A stretch of 64,000 bases of DNA from CBDFHV01 sp965247705 (GCA_965247705.1 CBDFHV010000074.1:1-64000), one strand, 5' to 3'. Shown: positions 18,533-28,111, counted from the stretch's first letter. Translations and numbers: made by a program. Notes: generated by a model not told the origin, from the letters alone.

Positions 18533-19858
18533 GTGCCTCCAACAAAATCGGAACAGGTTTCCACGCTCATCCTCGGTGCCGGCGTCACCGGGCTGGCGGC
18601 GGGCGTCGCCAGCGGCGGCGTGGTGCTGGAACGGAGGCGGGTCGCCGGCGGAATCTGTTCCTCCTACTACAAAGTACCAAGAGGGGGAGGGCCTGGCGCC
18701 TACCGCTTTGAATACGGCGGCGGGCACTGGATATTCGGCGGCCGGCCGGACATTCTGGAATGGATCGAACGCCGCACACCGACGCGGCGCTACGAGCGCC
18801 ATTCGGCGGTCTATTTTCCCGACCGCGACCTCTATGTCCCCTACCCAATACAAAATCATCTGTCGTTCCTGGGCCGGACCACGGCGGAGAGGGTGCTCGA
18901 CGAGCTGGCGTCGAACGACCGGCCAGCAGATCCTGTCATCATGTCGGATTGGCTCCTGAGCGCCTTCGGTCCCACCCTCGGCGAGCTGTTCTTCCTGCCG
19001 TTCCACGAAGCCTACACCGCGGGCCTCCATACCCGCATTGCACCGCAGGATCCCGGCAAGTCACCCGTCGATATGGCCCGGGTCCGGGAGGGTGCGCGGC
19101 AGACCAAACCGCCGGCGGCCGGCTACAACATCCGGTTCCGCTATCCGCTCCATGGCCTCGATGAGCTGGTGGCGACCATGACCCAGGACGGCGACGTCCG
19201 CCTCGGCAACGCGGTCACGGCAATCGGCCCCGAAGATCGCGAGGTGACGGTGTCGGGTGGTGGCGTTTTCGCCTATCGCCGCCTTATTGCGACCTTACCG
19301 CTGCATCGTATCCTGGAACTCGCCGGTATGGACGCGGGGTGCCCGCCCGATCCCTTCACCTCGGTGCTGGTACTGAATATCGGCGGAATCGCCGGTCCGC
19401 GCTGCCCGGATCATCACTGGCTCTACGTTCCCCAAAGCCGCTCCGGTTTTCACCGGGTGGGATTCTACAGCAACGTCGACGCCTCCTTCCTGCCGCCGCC
19501 CACAGGCGCGGACAGGCGGGTCGGCATCTACGTGGAGAAGGCGTTCCTGGCGGAAAACCGGCCTCAGGGGCAGGAATTGCAGACCTATCGGCGAGCCGTG
19601 GTTCAGGAGTTGCAGGAATGGGGATTCCTGCGCGAGCCCGAGGTCGTCGACCCGACTTGGGTCGATGTGGCCAACACCTGGTCGTGGCCGAACTCCGATT
19701 GGCGCGCCAAGGCTTTGGCGCTGTTGGAAGCCCATGGCATAGAGCCCATCGGCCGCTACGCCCGCTGGCACTTTCAGGGCATCGCCGATTCCATTGGCGA
19801 CGGACTAGCCATCGAGGAAGGGACGTCAGGAATGCCGTCGACGCGCCCCCTCACTTGA
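18533..19858 (+). CDS. FAD-dependent amine-oxidase/UDP-galactopyranose mutase-like protein
   Basis: About 441 residues with an N-terminal Rossmann dinucleotide site (LILGAGVTGLAAGVASGG), then RVAGGICSSYYK and the YEYGGGHW-like FEYGGGHWIFGG. This resembles protoporphyrinogen-oxidase/UDP-galactopyranose-mutase-like flavoproteins found in polysaccharide clusters. The start is GTG 18533, behind GAGGAG; no in-frame ATG is near. Coupling to a DDD-type GT2 makes a sugar-modifying role plausible (for example supplying a furanose donor), but I see no diagnostic mutase residue and the reaction is unproven. Confidence 0.72.
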   Translation: MPPTKSEQVSTLILGAGVTGLAAGVASGGVVLERRRVAGGICSSYYKVPRGGGPGAYRFEYGGGHWIFGGRPDILEWIERRTPTRRYERHSAVYFPDRDLYVPYPIQNHLSFLGRTTAERVLDELASNDRPADPVIMSDWLLSAFGPTLGELFFLPFHEAYTAGLHTRIAPQDPGKSPVDMARVREGARQTKPPAAGYNIRFRYPLHGLDELVATMTQDGDVRLGNAVTAIGPEDREVTVSGGGVFAYRRLIATLPLHRILELAGMDAGCPPDPFTSVLVLNIGGIAGPRCPDHHWLYVPQSRSGFHRVGFYSNVDASFLPPPTGADRRVGIYVEKAFLAENRPQGQELQTYRRAVVQELQEWGFLREPEVVDPTWVDVANTWSWPNSDWRAKALALLEAHGIEPIGRYARWHFQGIADSIGDGLAIEEGTSGMPSTRPLT

Positions 19859-19981
19859 CCACCCACACCGGGAAAGCTCGGCCCGGCGGATGGCCGGGAG
19901 TTATGGTTGCCAACCAGTGGCAGCATTTCGAATTCAATCAAATAAAACCCGTATCAGAAGAAATTACGCATTTTCGTATAT

Positions 19982-20527
19982 CTATTTGCGCTGAATACTC
20001 GCCGGCACAAACAGCGACGATGAGGTATTCACAATTTTCTCTTCCTTGCCGCGATATATCTTAATTAAAAAGCCCTTTTCCTGTTTTACTTCCCAGTCGG
20101 GTTCCTCAAGCACAGCCCCTCCGGGTCCTTCGTCATGCATCAAGATCGTATACTTTTTTCCAACCAAAAATAATTGAGCTGAATTCCTCTGAACGACTGC
20201 GAATAACGCGCGGATCATTGGTCGCACCACGAGCAGGATCACCAGCACCGCCATGATGCCCATAACCAGAATTTCGGCCATGCGCAGGAGATCGTTCTTG
20301 TCGAAGCCGAAGAACAGCTCCAAGGGCGGCTCCGGCGGCTCCTCCACCTGGGCCAAGCGCATGGGTGCGATTTCGGGATGTTCAATGGCTTTCTCGCGCT
20401 TTGTCTCGTCGGCAAGGGCGATGGGGTGGAATTGGCCGATCCCCAGCGTTTTCAGGATGCTGGCTCCGCCGCCAGCGAACATTAATAAGACTGAAACAAT
20501 GAGGACGAACTTTGTGCTCTTAATCAT
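19982..20527 (-). CDS. small membrane protein with FliF-C-terminus-like segment
   Basis: A 181-residue protein with two hydrophobic segments: an N-terminal signal-anchor (FVLIVSVLLMFAGGGASIL) and a middle helix in DLLRMAEILVMGIMAVLVIL with LVVRPMIRALF. The region from EEPPEPPLELFFGFDKNDLL through that helix reads like the second membrane segment of the flagellar MS-ring protein FliF. The rest of FliF is missing, and no flagellar gene is nearby. The gene and its downstream flank are distinctly AT-richer than the neighbours, suggesting transfer. ATG 20527 is preferred over 20554. Function unknown. Confidence 0.6.
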   Translation of the reverse strand: MIKSTKFVLIVSVLLMFAGGGASILKTLGIGQFHPIALADETKREKAIEHPEIAPMRLAQVEEPPEPPLELFFGFDKNDLLRMAEILVMGIMAVLVILLVVRPMIRALFAVVQRNSAQLFLVGKKYTILMHDEGPGGAVLEEPDWEVKQEKGFLIKIYRGKEEKIVNTSSSLFVPASIQRK

Positions 20528-20799
20528 GGGCTGCGGTGCTCTGTCTGGATACAATCACCATCGAAATCGATAATCGGCCTGACGGTTTCGTTCAAGCGAG
20601 CGATATTAGCATTCTCGCAACTGTGAGGCGCTGTTTCTGCGCTACCTGTAGCGCTTCTGGGAGCGCCGGCCGACAACTGTACAGGAGGAACCGTCGAATA
20701 AATTTCATTGCAATTGAGCGTGACGGCGGCGCCAATTCCGCGTAGGTTCTGCCGCTTTATTGGGCAACGGCTCCGACTGCCCGAATCTTGAGCAAAAGC

Positions 20800-21801
20800 A
20801 TGACCGAACAACATACCCTCGCCGTTGGCGACGTGCGGCTGGATAGCCCGATCACCCTGGCCCCCATGTCGGGGGTGTCGGACCTGCCGTTTCGGCGCCT
20901 GGTCAAGGACTGGGGCGCGGGGCTGGTGGTGTCCGAGATGATCGCCAGCCAGGCGATGATCCGGGCCAACGCCAAGACCCTCAAGATGTCCACCAACTGC
21001 GCCGAGGAGCACCCCATGGCGGTGCAACTGGCGGGCTGCGATCCGGCGATCATGGCCGAGGCGGCGCGGCTCAACGCCGACCGGGGGGCGGCCATCATCG
21101 ACATCAACATGGGCTGCCCGGTGAAGAAGGTGACCAACGGCCAGCACGCCGGATCGGCCCTGATGAAGCACGAGGATCACGCCACCCGCATCATCGAGGC
21201 CACGGTCAAGGCGGTGAACCTGCCGGTGACCCTGAAAATGCGGACCGGTTGGGACGACGCCAACCGCAACGCCCCCCGCCTGGCCCGCCTCGCCGAGGAC
21301 GCCGGGGTGCGCATGATCACGGTCCACGGCCGCACCCGCTGCCAGTTCTACAAGGGCCGCTCCGACTGGAACTTCATCAGCCGGGTGAAAGCGGCGGTGG
21401 GCATTCCGGTGGTCGGCAACGGCGACGTGGTGGTGGTGGAGGATGCCCGCGACCTGCTCCGGGCCTCCGGCGCCGACGGGGTGATGGTGGGGCGCGGCAC
21501 GTATGGGCGACCTTGGTTCCTGCGTCAGATCATGCATTTCCTCCACTGCGGGGAACGATTGCCCGATCCAACCCTGGCGGTGCAGCGCGACATCGTGCTC
21601 GGCCATTACGAGCACATGCTGACCCACTACGGCCGCGATCCCGGGGTGCGAATCGCCCGCAAGCACATCGGCTGGTACGTCAAGGGAATGCGGGGCGCGG
21701 CGGAATTTCGCGGCGCGGTCAACCGGGCCGATGACCCGGACGTGGTTCGCGCCATGCTCGATCGCTTTTACGAGGCCAACATGGCGGCGGAGTCGGCCTG
21801 A
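20800..21801 (+). CDS. dusB: tRNA-dihydrouridine synthase DusB (NifR3)
   Basis: A 333-residue FMN enzyme that reduces uridine in the tRNA D-loop. Motifs: LAPMSGVSDLPFRRLVKDWG, EMIASQAMI, the catalytic-cysteine stretch DINMGCPVKKVTNGQ, KMRTGWDD and VHGRTRCQFYKG, then GNGDVVVVEDA. It is the historic nifR3 gene, first of the nifR3-ntrBC operon of alphaproteobacteria. I start at ATG 20800 (MTEQHTLAVGDV); a TTG at 20788 is possible. The TGA overlaps the ntrB ATG by one base (TGATG). Confidence 0.95.
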   Translation: MTEQHTLAVGDVRLDSPITLAPMSGVSDLPFRRLVKDWGAGLVVSEMIASQAMIRANAKTLKMSTNCAEEHPMAVQLAGCDPAIMAEAARLNADRGAAIIDINMGCPVKKVTNGQHAGSALMKHEDHATRIIEATVKAVNLPVTLKMRTGWDDANRNAPRLARLAEDAGVRMITVHGRTRCQFYKGRSDWNFISRVKAAVGIPVVGNGDVVVVEDARDLLRASGADGVMVGRGTYGRPWFLRQIMHFLHCGERLPDPTLAVQRDIVLGHYEHMLTHYGRDPGVRIARKHIGWYVKGMRGAAEFRGAVNRADDPDVVRAMLDRFYEANMAAESA

Positions 21802-22919
21802 TGGCGGAACGGGTCGTGGCCTTGAAAACAGGGCGGTACGATCCGGCACCGGAACCGGTTCCCTCCCTGGCCCTGTTGCGCTCCGTGCCCTCGCCCCTGC
21901 TCCTGGTCGACGCGGATGACCGGATCGTCTTCGCCAACGGGGCGGCGGAGACCCTGTTCGGTGCCAGCGTCGAGGGATTGGCATCGGCGCCCCTCGACCA
22001 CCACACGGGCGGCAACGGGTCGATTCGCGAACTGGTTCGCCAGGTGCGGCGGGAGGGCGGCCCCGTCGCCGAATACGACATCGCCCTGGGCACGCCGCGG
22101 GTTGGCGATCATCGGGTGGACGTGGACGCCGCCCCTTTGCCGGAACGGCGCGGATGGGTCCTGGTGGTGTTTCACCGGCGGTCCCTGGCCGAAGGCCTGG
22201 ATGGCCAGCATGCGTTCCGGGGCGCCGCCCGGTCCATGAGCGCCATGGCCGCCGTCCTCGCTCACGAAGTCAAGAACCCGCTTGCCGGCATCCGCGGCGC
22301 GGCCCAGTTGCTGGAAAGCGCGGTCGCGGAGGCGGACCAACCCCTGGCGCGGCTCATTCAGGGTGAGACCGATCGCATCTGCGGGCTCATCGACTCCATG
22401 GAGGCCTTCGAGGACCTGCGGCCCCGTCCCCACGGGCCGGTCAACATCCACCAGGTGCTTGACCACGTGCGTCGCGTCGCGGCAACGGGATGGGCGCGCC
22501 ACGTCCGCTTCGTCGACCGCTACGATCCATCCCTGCCGCCGGTCCTCGGCGACCGGGACCGTCTGATCCAGGCGTTCCTCAACCTGGTCAAAAACGCCGC
22601 CGAGGCGGTGACGCCGGGCGATGGAGAGATCGTGTTGGCCACCGCTTACCGCCATGACATGCGGACCAGCCGGCCCGGCGGCGGCAGCCGCGCCCATCTG
22701 CCCCTCGAGGTCGCCGTCGAGGACAATGGACCCGGACTGCCGGGGCACATACGAGCCCACGTTTTCGACCCCTTCGTCAGCGCCCGGCAAGGCGGCAGCG
22801 GTTTGGGTCTGGCCCTGGTGGCGAAGATCGTCGCCGACCACGGCGGCGTCATCCGTTTTGACAGCGAGCCAGGGCACACGGTGTTTCGCACCCTGCTGCC
22901 GGCCGCGACGGCACCATGA
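21801..22919 (+). CDS. ntrB: nitrogen regulation sensor kinase NtrB
   Basis: A 372-residue cytoplasmic histidine kinase. A PAS domain (about 25-125, SPLLLVDADDRIVFANGAAE) is followed by the H-box VLAHEVKNPLAG with H155 and a HATPase domain (NLVKNAAEA, VEDNGPGLP, GGSGLGLALVAKI). NtrB phosphorylates NtrC under nitrogen limitation and is held off by PII when nitrogen is plentiful. There is no membrane segment, as expected. Start and stop overlap dusB and ntrC respectively. Confidence 0.95.
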   Translation: MAERVVALKTGRYDPAPEPVPSLALLRSVPSPLLLVDADDRIVFANGAAETLFGASVEGLASAPLDHHTGGNGSIRELVRQVRREGGPVAEYDIALGTPRVGDHRVDVDAAPLPERRGWVLVVFHRRSLAEGLDGQHAFRGAARSMSAMAAVLAHEVKNPLAGIRGAAQLLESAVAEADQPLARLIQGETDRICGLIDSMEAFEDLRPRPHGPVNIHQVLDHVRRVAATGWARHVRFVDRYDPSLPPVLGDRDRLIQAFLNLVKNAAEAVTPGDGEIVLATAYRHDMRTSRPGGGSRAHLPLEVAVEDNGPGLPGHIRAHVFDPFVSARQGGSGLGLALVAKIVADHGGVIRFDSEPGHTVFRTLLPAATAP

Positions 22920-24358
22920 CCGGCGCCAACCCACCGACGATCCTGGTGGCCGACGACGATGACAGCGTTCGGACCGTTCTCGGCCATGCCTTGCGGCGCG
23001 CGGGCTACGGGGTGCGGTCGACGGATCGGATCGAGACCCTCTGGCACTGGGTGAGCGAAGGGGCGGGGGACCTCGTGGTCACCGACGTGGTCCTGCCCGA
23101 CGGGGATGGCCTGGACCTGATTCCGCGCATTCGGGATCGGCGGTCCGATTTGAAGATCATCGTCATCAGCGCCCACAAGACCCTGATGACCGCCCTCCGG
23201 GCGGCGGAACAGGGGGCTTTCGAATACCTGCCCAAACCGTTCGATCTCGATGAACTGCTGCGGGTCGTGGCCCGAGGGCTTGCGACGCCCATGGACAGGA
23301 ATGAGGCGGACGAGACGGCCGAGTTTGGGGAAGAGACGTTGCCGCTTATCGGCCGTTCGCCGGCCATGCAGGACGTCTATCGACTGATAACGCGGCTGTT
23401 GAGCAACGACCTGACCGTCCTGATTTCCGGGGAATCGGGCACCGGGAAGGAACTGGTGGCGCGGGTCCTGCACGCGTACGGTTCCCGCCGCAATGGGCCG
23501 TTGGTGGCCGTGAACATGGCCGCCATTCCCCGCGACCTGGTGGAAAGTGAGCTGTTCGGGCACGAAAAGGGCGCCTTTACCGGCGCCCATCGGCGCCAGG
23601 AGGGCCGCTTCGCCCAAGCCAATGGGGGTACCCTGTTTCTGGACGAGATTGGCGATATGCCGCCAGAGGCCCAGACGCGGCTGTTGCGGGTGCTTCAAGA
23701 AGGCGAGTTTACGACCGTGGGCGGCCGTGACCCGATCCGGGTCGACCTGCGTATCATCGCCGCCACCCACCGGGATTTGCGCGGCATGATTCGTGACGGC
23801 CTGTTCCGAGAGGATTTGTACTTTCGCTTGAACGTTGTCCCGGTGCGAATGCCGCCGCTGCGCGAACGCACCGAGGATATCCCCGAACTCATTCGCTACT
23901 TCCAGTCCCGGAGCGCGGCCGAAGGCCTGCCCCGCAAGGCGATCTCGCCGGGCGCCACAAGGCGCCTCAAGGCCCATCACTGGCCCGGCAACATTCGGGA
24001 GCTGGAAAACCTCGTCCGTCGACTTGGAGTCCTTCACGCGGAGGACGAGATCGACGAGAAGTCCGTGGAAGCGGCGTTGGGCGATCCACCGTTGGCCGCC
24101 CCATCCCGCGCCGGAGGGCTGGGTTCCTCGGTCGAATCCCACCTGCGGGCCTACTTCGAGACCCATGGCGACGGGCTGCCCGCATCGGGGCTATACCAGC
24201 GGATCTTGCGCGAGGTTGAACGGCCCCTTATCCAACTGACTTTGAGGGCCACCCGCGGCAACCAACTTCGGGCGGCGGCGGTTCTGGGGCTGAACCGCAA
24301 TACCCTGCGCAAGAAGATCACCGAATTGGACATCCCGATCATTCGGGGTGGACGCTGA
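22916..24358 (+). CDS. ntrC: nitrogen regulation activator NtrC (sigma-54 dependent)
   Basis: A 480-residue response regulator: receiver with phospho-acceptor D57 (VVTDVVLPDGDG), AAA+ domain with Walker A GESGTGKE (172-179), a complete GAFTGA loop at 219-224, Walker B GGTLFLDEIGDMP, and a C-terminal Fis-type helix-turn-helix (TRGNQLRAAAVLGLNRNTL). The intact GAFTGA means it should open sigma-54 promoters of nitrogen-assimilation genes. It overlaps the ntrB stop (ATGA). The contrast with NtrX, which lacks this loop, is notable. Confidence 0.96.
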   Translation: MTGANPPTILVADDDDSVRTVLGHALRRAGYGVRSTDRIETLWHWVSEGAGDLVVTDVVLPDGDGLDLIPRIRDRRSDLKIIVISAHKTLMTALRAAEQGAFEYLPKPFDLDELLRVVARGLATPMDRNEADETAEFGEETLPLIGRSPAMQDVYRLITRLLSNDLTVLISGESGTGKELVARVLHAYGSRRNGPLVAVNMAAIPRDLVESELFGHEKGAFTGAHRRQEGRFAQANGGTLFLDEIGDMPPEAQTRLLRVLQEGEFTTVGGRDPIRVDLRIIAATHRDLRGMIRDGLFREDLYFRLNVVPVRMPPLRERTEDIPELIRYFQSRSAAEGLPRKAISPGATRRLKAHHWPGNIRELENLVRRLGVLHAEDEIDEKSVEAALGDPPLAAPSRAGGLGSSVESHLRAYFETHGDGLPASGLYQRILREVERPLIQLTLRATRGNQLRAAAVLGLNRNTLRKKITELDIPIIRGGR

Positions 24359-24368
24359 TGGGGCGGCC

Positions 24369-26690
24369 ATGGATGGATTGAGCATCGTGCCGAACCGGTT
24401 GATGGTGCGGTTTCGCCGCTGGGCACGGCGCGCGAGGCTCACCCGCAAGCTGGCCTACGGCCTCGCCTTCGCCTCGGTGCTGGCGGGTTTGGGCACGTTC
24501 GTCACCATGACCGGCTCGTCACCGCTATCCGATGGGACGAGCAACGTTCTGCTGTTCCTTTACCTGGACGCGGTGCTGTTGCTGCTTCTCGGCGCGGTGA
24601 TCGGCGGCCGCCTGTTCGCGGTCTGGGGAGCCCGGCGGCGCGGGCTTGCCGGCTCGGCGTTGCATATCCGCCTGGTGGTGCTGTTCAGCGTGGTGGCGGT
24701 GACCCCGGCGATCCTGGTGGCGGTGTTCTCCAGCATCTATCTGAACTTCGGCATTCAGGACTGGTTCAGTTCTCGGGTCCGCACCGCGGTCGAGGAATCC
24801 ATGGTGGTCGCCCAGGCCTACCTGAAGGAGCATCAGCAGGCGATTCGCGGCGATGCCCTGGCCATGGCCAGCGACCTCAACCGGCAAGCCCACGTTCTGA
24901 TGCGCCGGCCCCAGGCCTTCAACCAGGCCCTGTCCGCCCACGCCGCATTTCGCGACCTGCCCGAGGCGCTGGTGATGGACAGTACCGGCCGCGTACTGGC
25001 CAAAGCCCGGTTCAGCTTCGCTCTCGAATTCGACATGGTGCCGCGCGGAGCCCTCGACCAGGCGCAGCAGGGCGAGGTCGTCATGCTGAACCAGGAAGGA
25101 AACAACCGGGTGCGGGCGGTCGTGCGCCTGGATCGTTTCCTCGACGCTTTTCTGATCGTCGGCCGCTTCGTCGAGCCCCTCGTTCTGGAAAGGATCGAGC
25201 GAACTTCCCGCGCGGTCGCCCAGTATCAAGACGCCGAGCGGCAGCAAGAGGGCTTTCAAATCACGTTCGTGATGATTTTTGTGTTGGTGGCTCTGCTCCT
25301 CCTTCTGGCTTCCATATGGGTCGGCATGAACCTGGCGACCCAGCTGGCCGGCCCCATCAGCGATCTGATCGTCGCCGCCGACCGGGTGCGCAAGGGTGAC
25401 TTGAGCGTGCGTGTGCACGCCACCGCTTCCAGCGACGAGATCAGCAGCCTCAGCCGTGCCTTCAACCGCATGACCGACCAGTTGGACACTCAGCAACAGG
25501 GTCTGATCGAAGCCAACCGGCAACTGGACGAGCGGCGGCGATTTACCGAGACGGTCCTTGCCGGCGTTTCGGCTGGCGTGATCGGCCTCGACGGGGAAGG
25601 CCGCATTCACCTGCCCAACCGGTCCGCGTCCGATCTGCTGCATGCGAACCTGGAGCAGTGGAGCGGCAAGCTCCTGGTCGACGCGGTTCCCGAGATGGCG
25701 GATCTGTGGGAACAGGTCCGGCGCCGCCCGGAGCGGGTTCAGCGGTCCGAGATCGCCGTCCAGCGTGACGGCAAGGTGCGGAATTTCCTGGTCCGCATGG
25801 TCGGCGAAAAACTGGGCGGCGACGTTGTCGGATTCGTCGTCACCTTCGACGACATCACCGAGCTCCAGTCGGCTCAGCGCAAGGCGGCGTGGGCCGATGT
25901 GGCGCGCCGCATTGCCCACGAGATCAAGAATCCCCTGACCCCGATACAGCTTTCCGCCGAGCGCCTGAGGCGCCGCTACTTGAAGGAAATCCAATCCGAT
26001 CCCGAGACCTTTATTACCTGTACGGAAACGATTGTTCGCCAAGTCGAGGACATCGGCCGCATGGTCGACGAGTTCTCCGACTTCGCGCGCATGCCGCAAC
26101 CGACCATGCGGGAAGAAAACCTTGGCGAATGCGTGCGCCAGGCCGTGTTCTTGGAGCGGAACCGCCATCCGAACGTCGAATACGACCTCGTGATGCCCGA
26201 CGGTCCGGTGACCCTTCGATGCGATCAGGCCCTGGTCGGGCGCGCCTTGACGAACGTGCTTAAGAACGCGGCCGAATCCATTCTGGGCCGGGATGACCCG
26301 GAGGAACCCGACAAGCCCGGACGGGTCGTCGCCACATTGGACGCCGGGGAACGTGACGGGGTTGTCAGCGCCCGCGTGATCGTCGAGGACAACGGCGTCG
26401 GCTTCCCCGGGGTCGACCGCCATCGGCTGACGGAGCCCTACGTAACGACCCGCGACAAGGGAACCGGCCTGGGCCTGGCTATCGTCAAGAAAATTATGGA
26501 AGAGCACGGCGGCGATCTGCTACTCGAAGACCGGATCGGGGGCGGGGCCCGGGTGACCCTCGCGTTCCCGGCCGAGGACACCGGGGCGACGGGCGACCCA
26601 AGCGCCGACATCGTCCCCGCGGCCACGCCGCCACAAGGCGCCGCAGCCGACATCCCCGGCGTCCCCGGAATGCGTCGCCATGGCACATGA
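24369..26690 (+). CDS. ntrY: membrane sensor histidine kinase NtrY
   Basis: About 773 residues. Three N-terminal membrane segments (LAYGLAFASVLAGLGTFVTM; NVLLFLYLDAVLLLLLGAVI; LVVLFSVVAVTPAILVAVFS) are followed by a periplasmic region, a fourth segment near 25264-25340, a HAMP domain (LAGPISDLIVAADRVRKGDL), a PAS domain and a kinase core with H-box RRIAHEIKNPLTPIQLS and ATP-binding DNGVGFPG and GTGLGLAIVKKI. NtrY-NtrX links respiration, redox and nitrogen use in alphaproteobacteria. ATG 24369 is chosen; GTG 24348, overlapping ntrC, is an alternative. Confidence 0.94.
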   Translation: MDGLSIVPNRLMVRFRRWARRARLTRKLAYGLAFASVLAGLGTFVTMTGSSPLSDGTSNVLLFLYLDAVLLLLLGAVIGGRLFAVWGARRRGLAGSALHIRLVVLFSVVAVTPAILVAVFSSIYLNFGIQDWFSSRVRTAVEESMVVAQAYLKEHQQAIRGDALAMASDLNRQAHVLMRRPQAFNQALSAHAAFRDLPEALVMDSTGRVLAKARFSFALEFDMVPRGALDQAQQGEVVMLNQEGNNRVRAVVRLDRFLDAFLIVGRFVEPLVLERIERTSRAVAQYQDAERQQEGFQITFVMIFVLVALLLLLASIWVGMNLATQLAGPISDLIVAADRVRKGDLSVRVHATASSDEISSLSRAFNRMTDQLDTQQQGLIEANRQLDERRRFTETVLAGVSAGVIGLDGEGRIHLPNRSASDLLHANLEQWSGKLLVDAVPEMADLWEQVRRRPERVQRSEIAVQRDGKVRNFLVRMVGEKLGGDVVGFVVTFDDITELQSAQRKAAWADVARRIAHEIKNPLTPIQLSAERLRRRYLKEIQSDPETFITCTETIVRQVEDIGRMVDEFSDFARMPQPTMREENLGECVRQAVFLERNRHPNVEYDLVMPDGPVTLRCDQALVGRALTNVLKNAAESILGRDDPEEPDKPGRVVATLDAGERDGVVSARVIVEDNGVGFPGVDRHRLTEPYVTTRDKGTGLGLAIVKKIMEEHGGDLLLEDRIGGGARVTLAFPAEDTGATGDPSADIVPAATPPQGAAADIPGVPGMRRHGT

Positions 26691-28077
26691 GATTTTGATC
26701 GTCGACGACGAAGCGGACATTCGTTCGCTGACCGCCGGCATACTCAGCGACGAAGGCTATCAGTCCCGCGAGGCGGCCAACAGTAACTCGGCTCTGGCGG
26801 CGGTCGAGGCTTGGCGGCCGACGGTGGTGCTGCTCGACATCTGGCTCCAGGGCAGCGAATTGGATGGTCTGGGAATTTTGCAAGCGTTGAAGGCGGATTA
26901 TCCCGAGATTCCGGTCGTCATGATGAGCGGCCACGGCACCATCGAAACCGCCGTCGCTTCCATCCAGGACGGGGCTTTCGACTTCATCGAAAAGCCGTTC
27001 AAGGTCGACCGCATGATCCACGTGGTCGAGCGCGCCATCGAAACCGCGCGTCTGCGCCGCGAGAATGCGGAACTGAGCTTGCGGGCCGGCCAAGAGAACG
27101 AGCTTCTCGGGCAATCGGCGCCCATCAGCCAGGTGCGCCAGATCCTGGAGAGGGTGTCGCCGACCAACAGCCGGGTCCTGTTTTCAGGGCCGCCGGGCTC
27201 CGGCAAGGAGGTGGCCGCGCGGATGCTGCACGGCCTCTCCCGACGGGCTTCGGGACCTTTCGTGGTGGTCAATTGCGCCATTATGGCCCCCGACCGGGTG
27301 GAAATGGAGTTGTTCGGCTGCGAGCCGGGATACGGACCGGGGCCCCGGGTGGGCCTGTTCGAGGGCGCCCACAACGGCACCCTGCTGTTCGACGAAGTGG
27401 CCGATATGCCCCTGGAGACCCAGGGCAAGGTGGTTCGGGTCCTGCAGGAGCAGACCTTTGCCCGGGTGGGAGGTGACTCCCGGGTGGAAGCGGACGTGCG
27501 CGTGGTCGCCTCTACCAACCGGGATCTTGCCCGCCTCATTGGCGAGGGTACCTTTCGCCAGGATCTGTTCTATCGGTTAAGCGTGGTGCCGGTGGAGATG
27601 CCGGCCTTGCGCGCCCGCCGGGAAGACATCCCCCTCCTGGCCGAGTATTTCATGGCCCGCGCCGCCGCGGCCGCGGGCCATCCACCCAGAACCTTCGGAC
27701 AAGACGCCGTGGCCGCGCTGCAAGCCTATTCCTGGCCGGGCAACGTGCGGGAGTTGCGCAATGTGGCGGAACGCCTTCTGATCCTCGCGCCGGGATTGCC
27801 CGCGGACCCCATCCGTGCCGATATGCTGCCCGCCGAAGTCGGGGCAATCGCGCCCGCGGCGCTGACCTGGGAATCGGGCGGAAACATCATGACCATGCCG
27901 CTGCGCGACGCGCGGGAGGTGTTCGAGCGCGAGTACTTGAAGGCCCAAGTCACACGGTTCGGCGGCAATATCTCGAAAACCGCGGAGTTCGTCGGCATGG
28001 AGCGTTCGGCCCTGCACAGGAAGCTTCGTACCCTCGGCGCGCTCGACGGCGAGGGGCGGCGCGCCGGACGGCGATGA
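26680..28077 (+). CDS. ntrX: response regulator NtrX lacking the GAFTGA loop
   Basis: A 465-residue NtrC-family regulator: receiver with D53 (VVLLDIWLQGSELDG), AAA+ domain with Walker A GPPGSGKE and Walker B GTLLFDEVADMP, and a Fis-type C-terminal helix-turn-helix (GGNISKTAEFVGMERSALHRK). Where NtrC has GAFTGA, this protein reads ELFGCEPGYGPGPRVGLFEG, so the sigma-54 contact loop is gone. NtrX therefore probably acts as a sigma-70 activator or as a repressor, as described for other alphaproteobacterial NtrX. It overlaps ntrY by 11 bases. Confidence 0.94.
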   Translation: MAHEILIVDDEADIRSLTAGILSDEGYQSREAANSNSALAAVEAWRPTVVLLDIWLQGSELDGLGILQALKADYPEIPVVMMSGHGTIETAVASIQDGAFDFIEKPFKVDRMIHVVERAIETARLRRENAELSLRAGQENELLGQSAPISQVRQILERVSPTNSRVLFSGPPGSGKEVAARMLHGLSRRASGPFVVVNCAIMAPDRVEMELFGCEPGYGPGPRVGLFEGAHNGTLLFDEVADMPLETQGKVVRVLQEQTFARVGGDSRVEADVRVVASTNRDLARLIGEGTFRQDLFYRLSVVPVEMPALRARREDIPLLAEYFMARAAAAAGHPPRTFGQDAVAALQAYSWPGNVRELRNVAERLLILAPGLPADPIRADMLPAEVGAIAPAALTWESGGNIMTMPLRDAREVFEREYLKAQVTRFGGNISKTAEFVGMERSALHRKLRTLGALDGEGRRAGRR

Positions 28078-28111
28078 CGCTCGCGCGCATGGAAATTGGG
28101 TTCCTGAGGTC

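Noticed and set aside
20555..20787. Small frame (20536-20745) upstream of dusB
   Set aside because: No family resemblance or convincing ribosome site; more likely 5' region of the dusB-ntr operon.
24525..26507. Minus-strand frame of 660 codons opposite ntrY
   Set aside because: Antisense of a complete histidine kinase gene; no motif, low-complexity composition.
26680..28077. Missing GAFTGA in NtrX as a sign of gene decay
   Set aside because: The frame, receiver, AAA+ and helix-turn-helix parts are all intact, and loss of this loop is known in alphaproteobacterial NtrX proteins.
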